NCBI RefSeq assembly: GCF_028737205.1
Contig: NZ_JAQZAL010000003.1
Span: 62,001 to 126,000, forward strand
Source of the DNA: Actinomycetospora lutea
GTDB lineage: Bacteria > Actinomycetota > Actinomycetes > Mycobacteriales > Pseudonocardiaceae
Reading direction: 5' to 3'
Length of the DNA: 64,000 nucleotides
Shown here: piece after piece, positions 1-8,453 of the stretch
Position numbering within the stretch: the stretch's first letter is position 1
Layout: each line of letters starts with the position of its first letter
Notes under the pieces: model-generated
What the model was told of the DNA's origin: nothing
The model's database searches: none
The model's input: the letters and a program-made list of their open reading frames with translations, nothing else
Translations under genes and position numbers: made by a program

Positions 1-1
1 G

Positions 2-472
<471 letters not shown>

Positions 473-477
473 GCCGC

Positions 478-1143
478 GTGCCCGCCGACCGCGGTACCCC
501 CGACGGCCCCGCCGACCGCTCCACCGGTCGGACGGGTGCCTCGCGTGGGCGCGGTCGGCGCGGCGGGCGCGACGGGGCACCGGCCAAGCGGACGACGGGC
601 GGGTCGTCCCCGACCCGCGGGCGCACCCGGGCCCGGCAGGGGCCCCGCCGCGACCCGCAGCGGGTCGTGCGCCGCCGCCCGCTGCGCGTGCCCTCCGGCA
701 CGGCGGCCGCCGCGGCGCGCGCCCGGCGCGCCGCCCAGGCCACCGGGGGCGCCCTCGGGCTCTCCACCGCGCGGCGCGCCGCGGTGCTCGCGGTCGTGGT
801 GTGCGCGGTCGCCCTGACCGTCGCGGTGCCGCTGCGCAACTACGTCACCCAGCGCCACGAGCTCGCCGCCGTCGCCGCCGAGCAGGAGCGCCTCGCCGGT
901 GACGTCCGCACGCTCACCGACGAGCGCGCGGCCCTGCGCGACCCCGCCCACGTGGAGGCCCTGGCCCGCGAGCGCCTCGGCTACGCGCGCCCGGGCGAGG
1001 TCCCGTACCGCGTGCAGCTGCCCGGCGACGCCGGGGCGCGCGCCCCCCGCGACACCGACCCGCGCGCCGGGCTCCCGCCCGCCGAGGCCGACCTGCCCTG
1101 GTACGCCCGCGTCGCGCGGACGACCCTGGGCACGACCCCGTGA
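478..1143 (+). CDS. ftsB: FtsB/DivIC-like septum formation initiator protein
   Basis: Likely bitopic divisome protein that acts with FtsL/FtsQ at the septum. The 221-residue product has a long basic, Arg/Gly/Pro-rich cytoplasmic N-terminus (about residues 1-98), one membrane helix (about 101-119), a short coiled coil (about 121-150, leucine-rich with EQERLAGDV) and the family-typical segment RERLGYARPGEVPYRV around 164-179. It starts with GTG 5 nt after the enolase stop, and its stop overlaps the next start (GTGA). The long disordered N-terminus is typical of actinobacterial members and much longer than in E. coli FtsB. Function is inferred from the family and position. Confidence 0.88.
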   Translation: MPADRGTPDGPADRSTGRTGASRGRGRRGGRDGAPAKRTTGGSSPTRGRTRARQGPRRDPQRVVRRRPLRVPSGTAAAAARARRAAQATGGALGLSTARRAAVLAVVVCAVALTVAVPLRNYVTQRHELAAVAAEQERLAGDVRTLTDERAALRDPAHVEALARERLGYARPGEVPYRVQLPGDAGARAPRDTDPRAGLPPAEADLPWYARVARTTLGTTP

Positions 1144-1658
1144 GCGGACCGGACGACCCCCCGACGGACGCCGACCGCGCCGCCGTCGCCGCGCAGATCG
1201 GGCGGCGCCCCCGCGGGCTGCGCCGGGTCGCGCACCGCTGCCCGTGCGGGCTGCCCGACGTCGTCGAGACCGCACCCCGGCTCGAGGACGGCACGCCGTT
1301 CCCGACGCTGTACTACGCGACGTGCCCCCGGCTGACGTCCCGGATCGGCACGCTCGAGGCCGACGGGCTCATGCGCGAGCAGACCGAACGGCTCGACACC
1401 GACCCCGACTTCGCGGCCCGCTACGCGCGGGCGCACGCGGCCTACCTGGCCGAGCGCGACGCGATCGAGCCGCTGGGCACCGCCGTCAGCGCCGGCGGCA
1501 TGCCCGAGCGGGTGAAGTGCCTGCACGTACACGTCGCCCACACCCTGGCCCGGGGCCGGGGCGTCAACCCGGCGGGCGACGACACCCTCGACCGGCTCGA
1601 CGACTGGTGGCACGCCGGCCCCTGCGTGAGCCCGGCGCCGGGCGACCCCTCGGGCTGA
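1140..1658 (+). CDS. DUF501 family protein
   Basis: Conserved actinobacterial protein of unknown function (172 aa). Seen: Cys/His-rich patches RVAHRCPCGLP (about 29-39) and FPTLYYATCP (54-63), and the late segment GGMPERVKCLHVHVAH (119-134). Together these four cysteines and several histidines could bind a metal; that is my inference, not an established property. The start GTG overlaps the preceding stop by four bases, so translation is probably coupled to the divisome gene. The position between ftsB and ppx matches the order I recall from Mycobacterium (Rv1024-Rv1026). No enzymatic motif is recognisable. Confidence 0.85.
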   Translation: MSGPDDPPTDADRAAVAAQIGRRPRGLRRVAHRCPCGLPDVVETAPRLEDGTPFPTLYYATCPRLTSRIGTLEADGLMREQTERLDTDPDFAARYARAHAAYLAERDAIEPLGTAVSAGGMPERVKCLHVHVAHTLARGRGVNPAGDDTLDRLDDWWHAGPCVSPAPGDPSG

Positions 1659-2056
1659 CCCGGCTGCCCCACACGGCGACGCGGGCACCCGCGCGGAGGG
1701 CACGCACGGTGGCGTCCGCGCCACGGACCGGTGGACCTGCCCCCTGGCCCGGTCACGACCCCCGTCCCGCGTTGATCGGGAGCCGCCCGCCGACCAGGAT
1801 GGACGAGCTGGTTCCCCCGACCGGCGCAGCGCGACGGTGCGGACGGCCCGCCGCGCTCCGGGTGGTGACCCGCCGGACGGCGCCGTCGAGCGGCCGCCCG
1901 GCGGGCGCGCGCCCACGGACCGGTCGCCGGGCGGCCCCACCCGCCGGGGACGCCCGGCGATCGGTCCGACCCCCGCGCCCGGCGCGGTCGGGAAGACCTC
2001 AGTAGCGTCGACGCCAGCCCGGTCCACCGGGGAGGCGTCTGGTGCAGGGAGCGCCC
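1659..2056 (+). other. Intergenic region upstream of ppx
   Basis: No convincing gene. A sigma-70-like promoter is possible: TTGATC at 1772-1777, a 17-nt gap and CAGGAT at 1795-1800. A second TAGCGT box lies at 2001-2006, nearer the gene, without a recognisable -35. If the first promoter is used, the ppx leader would be about 250 nt. No stable palindrome stands out. Confidence 0.4.
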
Positions 2057-3031
2057 ATGCCACGGGTCGCGGCCATCGACTGCGGGACCAACTCGATCCG
2101 CCTGCTGGTGGCCGACGTGACGGTCCGCGAGGACGGGTCGGCGTGGTTGCGCGACGTCCACCGCGAGATGCGCATCAACCGCCTCGGCCAGGGGGTCGAC
2201 GCCACCGGCCGCCTGGCGCCGGAGTCGCTGGCCCGCACGCGCGAGGCCCTGGGCGCCTACGCGGAGATGCTGCGCCGCCACGGGGTCGCGGTCGGCCCGG
2301 ACACGGTGCGCGTGTGCGCGACGTCGGCGACCCGCGACGCGGAGAACCGCGAGGAGTTCTTCGGGGCGGTCCGCGAGGTCATCGGCGTCGACGCCGACGT
2401 GATCACCGGCGACGAGGAGGCGCGGCTGTCGTTCGCCGGCGCCGTCGCCGACCTCGACCCCGACGAGGGCCCGTTCGTCGTCGCCGACGTCGGGGGCGGC
2501 TCGACCGAGCTCGTCACCGGCACCTGGGACGCCGTGCACGCGGAGGTCACCGCGGCCCGCTCCACCGACGTCGGCTGCGTGCGGCTGACCGAGAAGTTCC
2601 TGCACGACGACCCGCCGACCGCCGACGAGATCGCCGAGGCCGAGGAGTTCACGCGCTCCACGCTCGCGCCGGCGTTCACCGAGGTGGCGGTCGCCGACGT
2701 CCAGACCTGGGTGGCCGTCGCGGGCACGGCGACCACGCTCGCGGCCGTGGCGATGGACCTGCGCACCTACGACGCCGACCGCATCCACCTCTCGCGCCTG
2801 GGCCTCGACGATGTGCGCGCCACCGCCCGGCGCCTCGAGGCGATGCCGCGCGACGAGCGGGCGGCACTCGGCCCGATGCACCCGGGCCGGGTCGACGTCA
2901 TCGGCGGCGGGTCGCTCGTCATGCGGGTGCTCGCCGAGGAGCTGGCCGAGCGCACCGACGTCACCGAGCTGGTCGTCTCCGAGCACGACATCCTCGACGG
3001 GATCGCGCGGGCGCTCGCCGCTCGCTGGTGA
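2057..3031 (+). CDS. ppx: Exopolyphosphatase / guanosine pentaphosphatase family
   Basis: Hydrolyses terminal phosphate from polyphosphate and possibly pppGpp (Ppx/GppA, ASKHA fold). The 324-residue product opens with the phosphate-1 motif IDCGTNSIRLL (7-17), then GDEEARLSF and the glycine-rich DVGGGSTEL (144-152), and later a VAGTATTLAA segment. I chose ATG because AGGGAG lies 7-9 nt upstream; an in-frame GTG 15 nt earlier lacks such a site. The length equals the short actinobacterial Ppx form lacking the C-terminal HD-like extension of E. coli Ppx. Whether it prefers polyphosphate or pppGpp cannot be read from sequence. Confidence 0.93.
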   Translation: MPRVAAIDCGTNSIRLLVADVTVREDGSAWLRDVHREMRINRLGQGVDATGRLAPESLARTREALGAYAEMLRRHGVAVGPDTVRVCATSATRDAENREEFFGAVREVIGVDADVITGDEEARLSFAGAVADLDPDEGPFVVADVGGGSTELVTGTWDAVHAEVTAARSTDVGCVRLTEKFLHDDPPTADEIAEAEEFTRSTLAPAFTEVAVADVQTWVAVAGTATTLAAVAMDLRTYDADRIHLSRLGLDDVRATARRLEAMPRDERAALGPMHPGRVDVIGGGSLVMRVLAEELAERTDVTELVVSEHDILDGIARALAARW

Positions 3032-3035
3032 GCGC

Positions 3036-3677
3036 GTGACCGCCCAGCCCGCGGGTCCGCCCGGCGCCGCCGGCGTGCTGCCGCTCGCGGCGCTGGTGCT
3101 GGCGCGGCGCGTGCGGGCGCTGGTGGCGGTGACCGTCGTGCACACCACCGTCCTCGCCGTCGCCGCCTGGCTGCTGGGCAACGGGCCGACGCTGCCGAGC
3201 GTGGCCGCGTTCGCCGCGCACCTGGCGATCTCGCTGGGCGCCGCGCTGCCGGTGCGCTGGCAGTTCGCCGGCGACCCGGCCCGGCGCGAGCACCGCGCGG
3301 TGCGCGCGATGACGGTGTCGTTCGTGATCCTCGCGGTGTACAGCGCGGTCGACGCCGTGCTCGACGCCCTGGCGCCGGCCCGCCCGGGGGAGACCCTGGT
3401 CGGCGGCCTGCTCGGGCTCGCCGCGGCCGTGGCGCTGCCGGTGCTCGTGGCCCTGGACGCCCGCGCCTCGCGCGCGGAGGGCGCCGACCGCGACCCGCGC
3501 GTGCGCCCCGCCGCCCCGCCGGTGCTGGTGGTGGCGCTGTGCGCGGTGCTGGTCGCGGCGTCCGGGGTCGATCTCCTCGCGAGCACCGTGGTCGCCCCCT
3601 CGGTGGCCGCGCCCGCCGTGTCGGCGGTGGTGGCGGTGCTCGCCGCGCGGGAGGCCTGGGGTGCCTGGCATCGCTGA
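3036..3677 (+). CDS. Multi-pass membrane protein, degenerate CDF-like
   Basis: Integral membrane protein of 213 aa with about six hydrophobic segments. The stretch from [13 protein letters not shown] to VALDARAS and the late VDLLASTVV...[11 protein letters not shown] resemble, in spacing and character, the middle and last helices of small actinobacterial cation-diffusion-facilitator homologues. The HxxxD and DxxxD metal ligands are not visible, so transport is doubtful; the CDF link is my inference and weak. The GTG start is 4 nt after the ppx stop, and the 3' end overlaps the glycosylase start by 17 nt, implying one operon with ppx and the glycosylase. Confidence 0.7.
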   Translation: MTAQPAGPPGAAGVLPLAALVLARRVRALVAVTVVHTTVLAVAAWLLGNGPTLPSVAAFAAHLAISLGAALPVRWQFAGDPARREHRAVRAMTVSFVILAVYSAVDAVLDALAPARPGETLVGGLLGLAAAVALPVLVALDARASRAEGADRDPRVRPAAPPVLVVALCAVLVAASGVDLLASTVVAPSVAAPAVSAVVAVLAAREAWGAWHR

Positions 3678-4452
3678 CGCCGACCCCGCGCTCGCGCCCG
3701 ACCTCGCCACCCTCGACGCGGCGGTCGCCGGGTGCCGCGCGTGCCCGCGGCTGGTCGCCTGGCGCGAGGAGGTGGCCGCGACCAAGCGCGCCGCCTTCCG
3801 CGACCAGACCTACTGGGGCCGCCCGGTGCCCGGCTTCGGGGCGACCGACGCGCGCCTGCTGATCGTCGGCCTCGCGCCGGCCGCGCACGGCGCCAACCGC
3901 ACCGGGCGCATGTTCACCGGCGACCGCAGCGGCGACGTCCTCTACGCGGCCCTGCACGCGGTCGGGCTGGCCTCGCAGCCGACGTCGGTGGCGATCGGCG
4001 ACGGCCTCGAGCTGTTCGGCACCCGGATCACCGCGCCCGTGCGCTGCGCCCCGCCCGCGAACAAGCCGACGCCCGCCGAGCGCGACCGCTGCCGGCCGTG
4101 GCTCGCCCGGGAGCTCGCGCTGCTGCGCGACACCGTGCGCGCCGTCGTCGTGCTCGGCGGGTTCGGGTGGCAGGCGCTGCTGCCCGTGCTCGCGACCCCC
4201 GACCCGGCCAGCGGGCACCCGGGGTGGGTGGTGCCGACGCCGCGCCCGGCGTTCGGGCACGCGGCGCACGTGACGCTGTCACCGGTCTCCGGAGCCGACA
4301 CCGCATCGCTCGAGCTGTTCGGCTGCTACCACGTCAGCCAGCAGAACACCTTCACCGGACGGCTCACGCCGGCGATGCTCGAGGACGTCCTCGCGTCCGC
4401 GGCCACTGCCGCCGGTCTCGAAACGCGCCCCCGACGAGGCGACCCCGGCTAG
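3661..4452 (+). CDS. Family 5 uracil-DNA glycosylase (UDGb)
   Basis: DNA repair enzyme removing uracil and other deaminated bases. The 263-residue protein has the family motif [19 protein letters not shown] (70-88) and the distal motif [16 protein letters not shown] (221-236). Four cysteines (C25, C28 in CRACP, C129, C144) match the 4Fe-4S ligands of this family. As in other UDGb enzymes, motif A has no Asp/Asn where family 1 and 4 enzymes use one. It starts with GTG inside the end of the membrane-protein gene, so the two are probably translationally coupled. Confidence 0.94.
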   Translation: MPGIADADPALAPDLATLDAAVAGCRACPRLVAWREEVAATKRAAFRDQTYWGRPVPGFGATDARLLIVGLAPAAHGANRTGRMFTGDRSGDVLYAALHAVGLASQPTSVAIGDGLELFGTRITAPVRCAPPANKPTPAERDRCRPWLARELALLRDTVRAVVVLGGFGWQALLPVLATPDPASGHPGWVVPTPRPAFGHAAHVTLSPVSGADTASLELFGCYHVSQQNTFTGRLTPAMLEDVLASAATAAGLETRPRRGDPG

Positions 4453-4564
4453 GCTGCCCACGGTTCCGGCTCGACGGATCGGAACCACCGGACGCGGCGC
4501 CGCAGGCCTGCAGGTCGGGCGACGAAGGAGCCCGAGCTGCCGGTTCGGCTTGCCGCGACTCCGA

Positions 4565-4638
4565 GCCCCTGTAGCCCAATCGGCAGAGGCAGGCGACTTA
4601 AAATCGCCGCAGTGTGGGTTCGAACCCCACCGGGGGCA
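4565..4638 (+). tRNA. tRNA with anticodon UAA (nominal Leu), short variable loop
   Basis: A complete cloverleaf can be drawn. The acceptor stem (4565-4571 with 4631-4637) has one T-G wobble pair. A three-pair D stem follows, then anticodon stem GGCGA/TCGCC closing the loop CTTAAAA, which puts anticodon TAA at 4599-4601. The T arm is GTGGG-TTCGAAC-CCCAC and the discriminator base is A; CCA is not encoded. The variable loop is only 5 nt (GCAGT), a class I shape, whereas bacterial tRNA-Leu is normally class II with a long variable arm. So it reads UUA by anticodon, but its charging identity is uncertain. Confidence 0.88.
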
Positions 4639-4892
4639 CGGCGTCCAGGTGAGGAGCCCGGCACCTCGGACGGCCCTGCAGGATCCCGCGGCGTCACCGT
4701 CTCCCCGCCCGCGGGACAGCTCCGCGTCACCCGCCCGTCGCAGCGCCCGCGCGAAGAGCGGTCGGGGTGTCGACGGGTGGGACCGGACGCGACCGCTCGG
4801 GCCTCCCGGACGGACCGCTCGACGCCGACCCCGCGGAGCTGCTCCGAACGGGCGAGAAGATCAGCCACACTCGTGGCAGGGAGGTGAGCGTC

Positions 4893-5762
4893 GTGGCTGA
4901 CCAGGGGGACCTGTCGGGTCGGATCCCCGCGCCCGGGGGCGCGCGCCCGCCGTGGCGCGAGCTCGAGGGGCTGCGCCCGCTGACGCTGCGCGAGTGCCGC
5001 CGGCTCGTCGTCGTGGCACCGCACCCGCGCGACGAGATCCGTGCGGCCGGCGGACTGCTCCGCCGCCTCGCCGCCCGCCACGCGTCGGTCGACGTCCTGG
5101 CGCTCACGGACGGCCCGGGCCGCACGTGCACGCCGCCGGACGGGCTCGCCGTGCCCCCGGCGCCGGACCGGCCGGTCGGCGACCTCGTGGTGCGCCCCGA
5201 CGACCTCGCCGACCCGGACACGCTCGCCTCGGTGCTGGCGCGCCTCGACGAGGCCTCCTCGGAGTCGGACGACGACCCGGTCACCGAGACCCCGGTCGAC
5301 TCCGAGGAGGCGGCGCTCGAGGATGCGTACGAGGCGCTGGGCGTCGCGGAGGTCCGCCGGCACCGTCTCGGGCTCCCCGACGCCGGGCTCGCCGGGCGCG
5401 AGGCCGACGTGGTCGCCGCGCTGAGCGAGATCGTCGGCTTCGCCGACGACCCGCACGGCCTCTGCGTGCTGGCACCCTGGTCCGGCGACGGCGACGACGA
5501 CCACGAGGCCGCCGGGCGCGCCGCAGAGGTCGTGTGCGCGGCCTACCGCGTCCGCCTCGTCCGGTGGCTCGACCAGGCCTGGAGCTGGGCCGGGCCGGAG
5601 TCGGCGGAGGTGCCGTGGCGGCGTGCCCGCCAGCTCGCGCTGTCGGAGACGGTGCGAGCTCGTAAACTGGCGGCCAGCGCAGCGTTCGGTGGCCGTCCCG
5701 GACGCGACCGCGAACTGCCCGACGGCTCGGCCCCCGGTCCCCGCGAGGTCTTCCTGGTGTGA
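4893..5762 (+). CDS. PIG-L (LmbE-like) family protein with altered catalytic motif
   Basis: Related to the zinc N-deacetylases that include MshB and Mca. The 289-residue product has the first metal motif as PHPRDE (43-48) in place of the usual HPDDE, and a distal histidine in DDDHEAAG (H204). The His and second Asp that bind zinc are kept, but Arg replaces the first Asp, the general base in MshB-type enzymes, so activity may be lost or changed. I chose GTG because AGGGAGG lies 9 nt upstream; longer in-frame GTG options lack such a site. The substrate is unknown. Confidence 0.8.
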   Translation: MADQGDLSGRIPAPGGARPPWRELEGLRPLTLRECRRLVVVAPHPRDEIRAAGGLLRRLAARHASVDVLALTDGPGRTCTPPDGLAVPPAPDRPVGDLVVRPDDLADPDTLASVLARLDEASSESDDDPVTETPVDSEEAALEDAYEALGVAEVRRHRLGLPDAGLAGREADVVAALSEIVGFADDPHGLCVLAPWSGDGDDDHEAAGRAAEVVCAAYRVRLVRWLDQAWSWAGPESAEVPWRRARQLALSETVRARKLAASAAFGGRPGRDRELPDGSAPGPREVFLV

Positions 5763-5847
5763 GCGCGTCCCCCGTCGCCCGTCCGGGTGCTCCGGCACCC
5801 TCTGTTTCGCCCGACCGGTCGGCGCGTGTCGTCGGCGTGCGCTCTCA

Positions 5848-5862
5848 CGGGTGTCACACCCG
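5848..5862. promoter_or_regulatory. 15-nt palindrome upstream of the LOV phosphatase gene
   Basis: Perfect inverted repeat CGGGTGT-C-ACACCCG. It ends 23 nt before the TAGGCT box that precedes the gene, so it sits at or next to the -35 region. Operator function is inferred. Confidence 0.45.
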
Positions 5863-5885
5863 GTCCGGTCACCGCTCGGGGCCGA

Positions 5886-5891
5886 TAGGCT
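5886..5891 (+). promoter_or_regulatory. -10 box TAGGCT, leaderless-type
   Basis: TAGGCT lies 7 nt before the GTG start, so the transcript probably begins at the start codon. There is no Shine-Dalgarno sequence between them. Confidence 0.5.
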
Positions 5892-5898
5892 CCGTGAC

Positions 5899-8160
5899 GT
5901 GACGGGCTGGACGAACGGCGATCGCGGCGAGGTGGCGACGGAGAATCCCGAGCTGGCCCCCGACCTCGGTGCCGACTACGCCGCCGAGGCCCAGCGTGTC
6001 CGGGACGCCGTCGCGCCGCAGAGCGACCTCGCGCAGGCGGACCTCCCGCAGGTCCTGCACACCGCGCCGGCCGCCGTCGCGCTGATCGACCTGGGTGCGG
6101 GCCTCGTCACCTACGCCAACGACTCGGCGGCCGGGCTGACCGGCGGTCGCGCCACCCTCCCGCTCGACATCGACGCGTGGAGCGAGGCGGCCGGCCTCAC
6201 CGACCTGTCCGGGCGCCCGATGCGCGACACCGCCTCGCCGCTCTCGCGCGTGGCCCAGGGCATCCCGGTCTCCGGCGAGCCCGTGGCCGTGGCCGACGCC
6301 GCCCGCCGGGGCTCGGACGCCAGCGATGAGGAGCGCGAGGAGGCCGAGGGACGGCTGCTGTGGGTCACCGGCTTCCCGCTCTCGGAGGCGGTGAACTCCG
6401 ACCAGCGCCGCCTCGCCCTGGTCGTGTTCCTGCAGCTCTCTGGCGCCGGGGCCCAGCGCCACCTCGAGATGGTCCGCGACCGCGCCGTGGTCGCCACCGA
6501 GCTGTCGTTCACGATCTCCGACCCGGCGCGCGAGCAGAACCCGCTGGTGTGGGTCAACCCGGCGTTCACCCGCCTGACCGGCTACGAGCTCGACGAGGTG
6601 ATGGGGCGCAACTGCCGCTTCCTGCAGGGCCCCAACACCGACCCGGCCTCGATCTCGCGCATCCGCACGGCGCTGGCCGAGGAGCGCCCGATCACCGAGG
6701 TGCTCCTCAACTACCGCCGCGACGGCACCGCGTTCTGGAACCAGGTGTCGATCACCCCGGTGCTGGACGGCGGCGGCCGCGTCGTCAACTTCGTCGGGGT
6801 CCAGGCCGACGTCACCGAGCGCGTGATGGTGGAGAACGAGCGCCGCGCCGCCCTGGCCGCCGCGGAGGAGACCCGCGAGCAGCTGCGCCTGCTCACCGAG
6901 TCGACCTCGGCGATGTCGGCGAGCCTCGACACCACCGGCGTGGCGGAGGCGCTCGCGCGCATCGTGGTGCCGGCGATGGCCGACTTCTGCTGCGTCGACC
7001 TGCTCGAGGACGTCGAGGGCAACTCCTCGGTGCGGCGCGCGGCGGTCAACCACCGCGACGAGACGAAGACCGACGAGGTCCAGGGCCTCGGACGGTGGGT
7101 GAGCCCCACCGACGACGGCCGCGACCCCATCGGCGAGGCCCTCGCCGCCGGCACGCCCTCGCTGCTCGCCGAGCTGCCGGTGCGGCCGGCGGGCATCTCC
7201 GAGCAGCCCGAGCTGCTACGGCGCTACGAGGCGCTGCGCCCGCGCTCGGCGATCGTCGTGCCGCTGCGCGCCCGGGGCCAGGTGCTCGGCGCTCTGACGC
7301 TGGGCACCGAGCTGCCCTACGGGCGGCGGTACGCCCAGCGCGACCTCTACCTGGCCGCCGACCTCGCCGCCCGCGCCGGGCTCGCGCTGGACAACGCCCG
7401 GCTGTACGCGCGCGAGCACGGCGCGGCCGAGACGCTGCAGCGCAGCCTGCTGCCCGCCGTGCCCGCCATGCCCGGGATGTCGATCGCCTCGCGGTACCTC
7501 GCCGCCACCGACGGCGCCCAGGTCGGCGGCGATTGGTACGACATGCTGGCGCTGCCCGACGGCGCCGTCGGCCTCGCGGTCGGCGACGTCGTGGGTCACG
7601 ACCTGCGGGCGGCCGCGGCGATGGGCGAGCTGCGCGGGGTCCTGCGCTCCTACGCCTGGGAGGGGCTCGGGCCCGCCGAGGTCGTCGACCGCTGCGACGA
7701 CGTCGTCCAGGGCCTGGGCATGGCCGCGATGGCCACCGCCGTCTACGCCCGCTTCGAGCGCGGCGAGCACGGCGGGTGGACGCTGCGCTACTCCAACGCC
7801 GGGCACCCGCCGCCGCTGCTGCGCCGGGCCGACGGGACGGTCGAGCTGCTCACGGGCAACCTCTCGCCGCTGATCGGGGCCACCCGCGCGATCACCCGCC
7901 AGGAGACCTCGGTGCACTGCGCGAAGGGCGACCTGCTCGTCCTGCACACCGACGGCCTCATCGAGGCCCCCGGCGCCGACCCCGACGACCGCACCCAGCT
8001 CATCGCCGACACCCTCGCCTCGCAGGCGCCCGACATGCCCGTCGAGGAGCTGTGCGACCGGCTGCTCGGGATGCTGGGCGTCGACGGGCTGCGCGACGAC
8101 GCCGTGCTGCTCGCGATCCGCCTCGACGGCGAGGACGGCCCGGTGGCGTCCCCGGCGTAG
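5899..8160 (+). CDS. PAS-LOV-GAF-PP2C phosphatase (blue-light sensor candidate)
   Basis: Multi-domain signalling phosphatase of the RsbP/RsbU type, 753 aa, probably acting on an anti-anti-sigma factor. Order: degenerate PAS-like segment (about 45-130), LOV domain (about 190-305), coiled linker, GAF (about 325-500), PP2C/SpoIIE phosphatase (about 515-745). The LOV domain has the flavin-adduct motif GRNCRFLQG with the photoactive cysteine at C239, and the downstream NYRRDGTAFWN. The phosphatase has VGGDWYDMLALPDG near 541-554 and LHTDGLIEA. The start follows TAGGCT by 7 nt. It stands alone, with no sigma, RsbV or RsbW partner nearby. Flavin binding is inferred from motif conservation. Confidence 0.92.
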   Translation: MTGWTNGDRGEVATENPELAPDLGADYAAEAQRVRDAVAPQSDLAQADLPQVLHTAPAAVALIDLGAGLVTYANDSAAGLTGGRATLPLDIDAWSEAAGLTDLSGRPMRDTASPLSRVAQGIPVSGEPVAVADAARRGSDASDEEREEAEGRLLWVTGFPLSEAVNSDQRRLALVVFLQLSGAGAQRHLEMVRDRAVVATELSFTISDPAREQNPLVWVNPAFTRLTGYELDEVMGRNCRFLQGPNTDPASISRIRTALAEERPITEVLLNYRRDGTAFWNQVSITPVLDGGGRVVNFVGVQADVTERVMVENERRAALAAAEETREQLRLLTESTSAMSASLDTTGVAEALARIVVPAMADFCCVDLLEDVEGNSSVRRAAVNHRDETKTDEVQGLGRWVSPTDDGRDPIGEALAAGTPSLLAELPVRPAGISEQPELLRRYEALRPRSAIVVPLRARGQVLGALTLGTELPYGRRYAQRDLYLAADLAARAGLALDNARLYAREHGAAETLQRSLLPAVPAMPGMSIASRYLAATDGAQVGGDWYDMLALPDGAVGLAVGDVVGHDLRAAAAMGELRGVLRSYAWEGLGPAEVVDRCDDVVQGLGMAAMATAVYARFERGEHGGWTLRYSNAGHPPPLLRRADGTVELLTGNLSPLIGATRAITRQETSVHCAKGDLLVLHTDGLIEAPGADPDDRTQLIADTLASQAPDMPVEELCDRLLGMLGVDGLRDDAVLLAIRLDGEDGPVASPA

Positions 8161-8178
8161 CCCGCTGCGGACGCGCGA

Positions 8179-8207
8179 CGGCCCGGCCCCGGCGCGGGAC
8201 CGGGCCG
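8179..8207. terminator. Convergent GC-rich hairpin
   Basis: Stem CGGCCCGG paired with CCGGGCCG between two converging genes. There is no T-run, so it is a probable bidirectional stop of the hairpin-only kind. Confidence 0.55.
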
Positions 8208-8222
8208 CCGGCACGTCGGGAC

Positions 8223-8453
8223 TCAGGGTCGCGGGGGCTCCTCGCCCGGCGGCGGGGGCGGCGGGGCCTGCCCCTCCTGCTGACCGCCGTGCAGGAACTC
8301 CTTGGCCTTCTCGCCGGCCTGGTCGACCTGCTCCTCGTGGCCGAAGCGCTGGCCGACGGCGTCGGCGCCCTTGTCCACGTAGGAGTCGGCCTTCTCCGGG
8401 TTCTCGCCGGCCCAGTCCTTGGCCTGGTCCGCCATCTTGCCGAAGTCCACCAT
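8223..8453 (-). CDS. MT0933-like small hydrophilic protein
   Basis: The 76-residue product starts MVDFGKMADQAKDW, followed by NPEKADSYVDKGADAVGQRFGHEEQVDQ and a proline-rich tail (PPPPPPGEEPPRP). This matches the small actinobacterial family typified by M. tuberculosis MT0933/Rv0909, annotated as a putative antitoxin and superficially CsbD-like. No toxin gene lies beside it, so I do not claim a toxin-antitoxin role; stress-related function is possible. ATG is preceded by GAGGAGGGG at a good distance. It converges on the LOV phosphatase gene. Confidence 0.75.
   Translation of the reverse strand: MVDFGKMADQAKDWAGENPEKADSYVDKGADAVGQRFGHEEQVDQAGEKAKEFLHGGQQEGQAPPPPPPGEEPPRP

Noticed and set aside
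8223-8453. Toxin-antitoxin module with the MT0933-like gene as antitoxin
   Set aside because: No plausible toxin gene within 300 nt on either strand.
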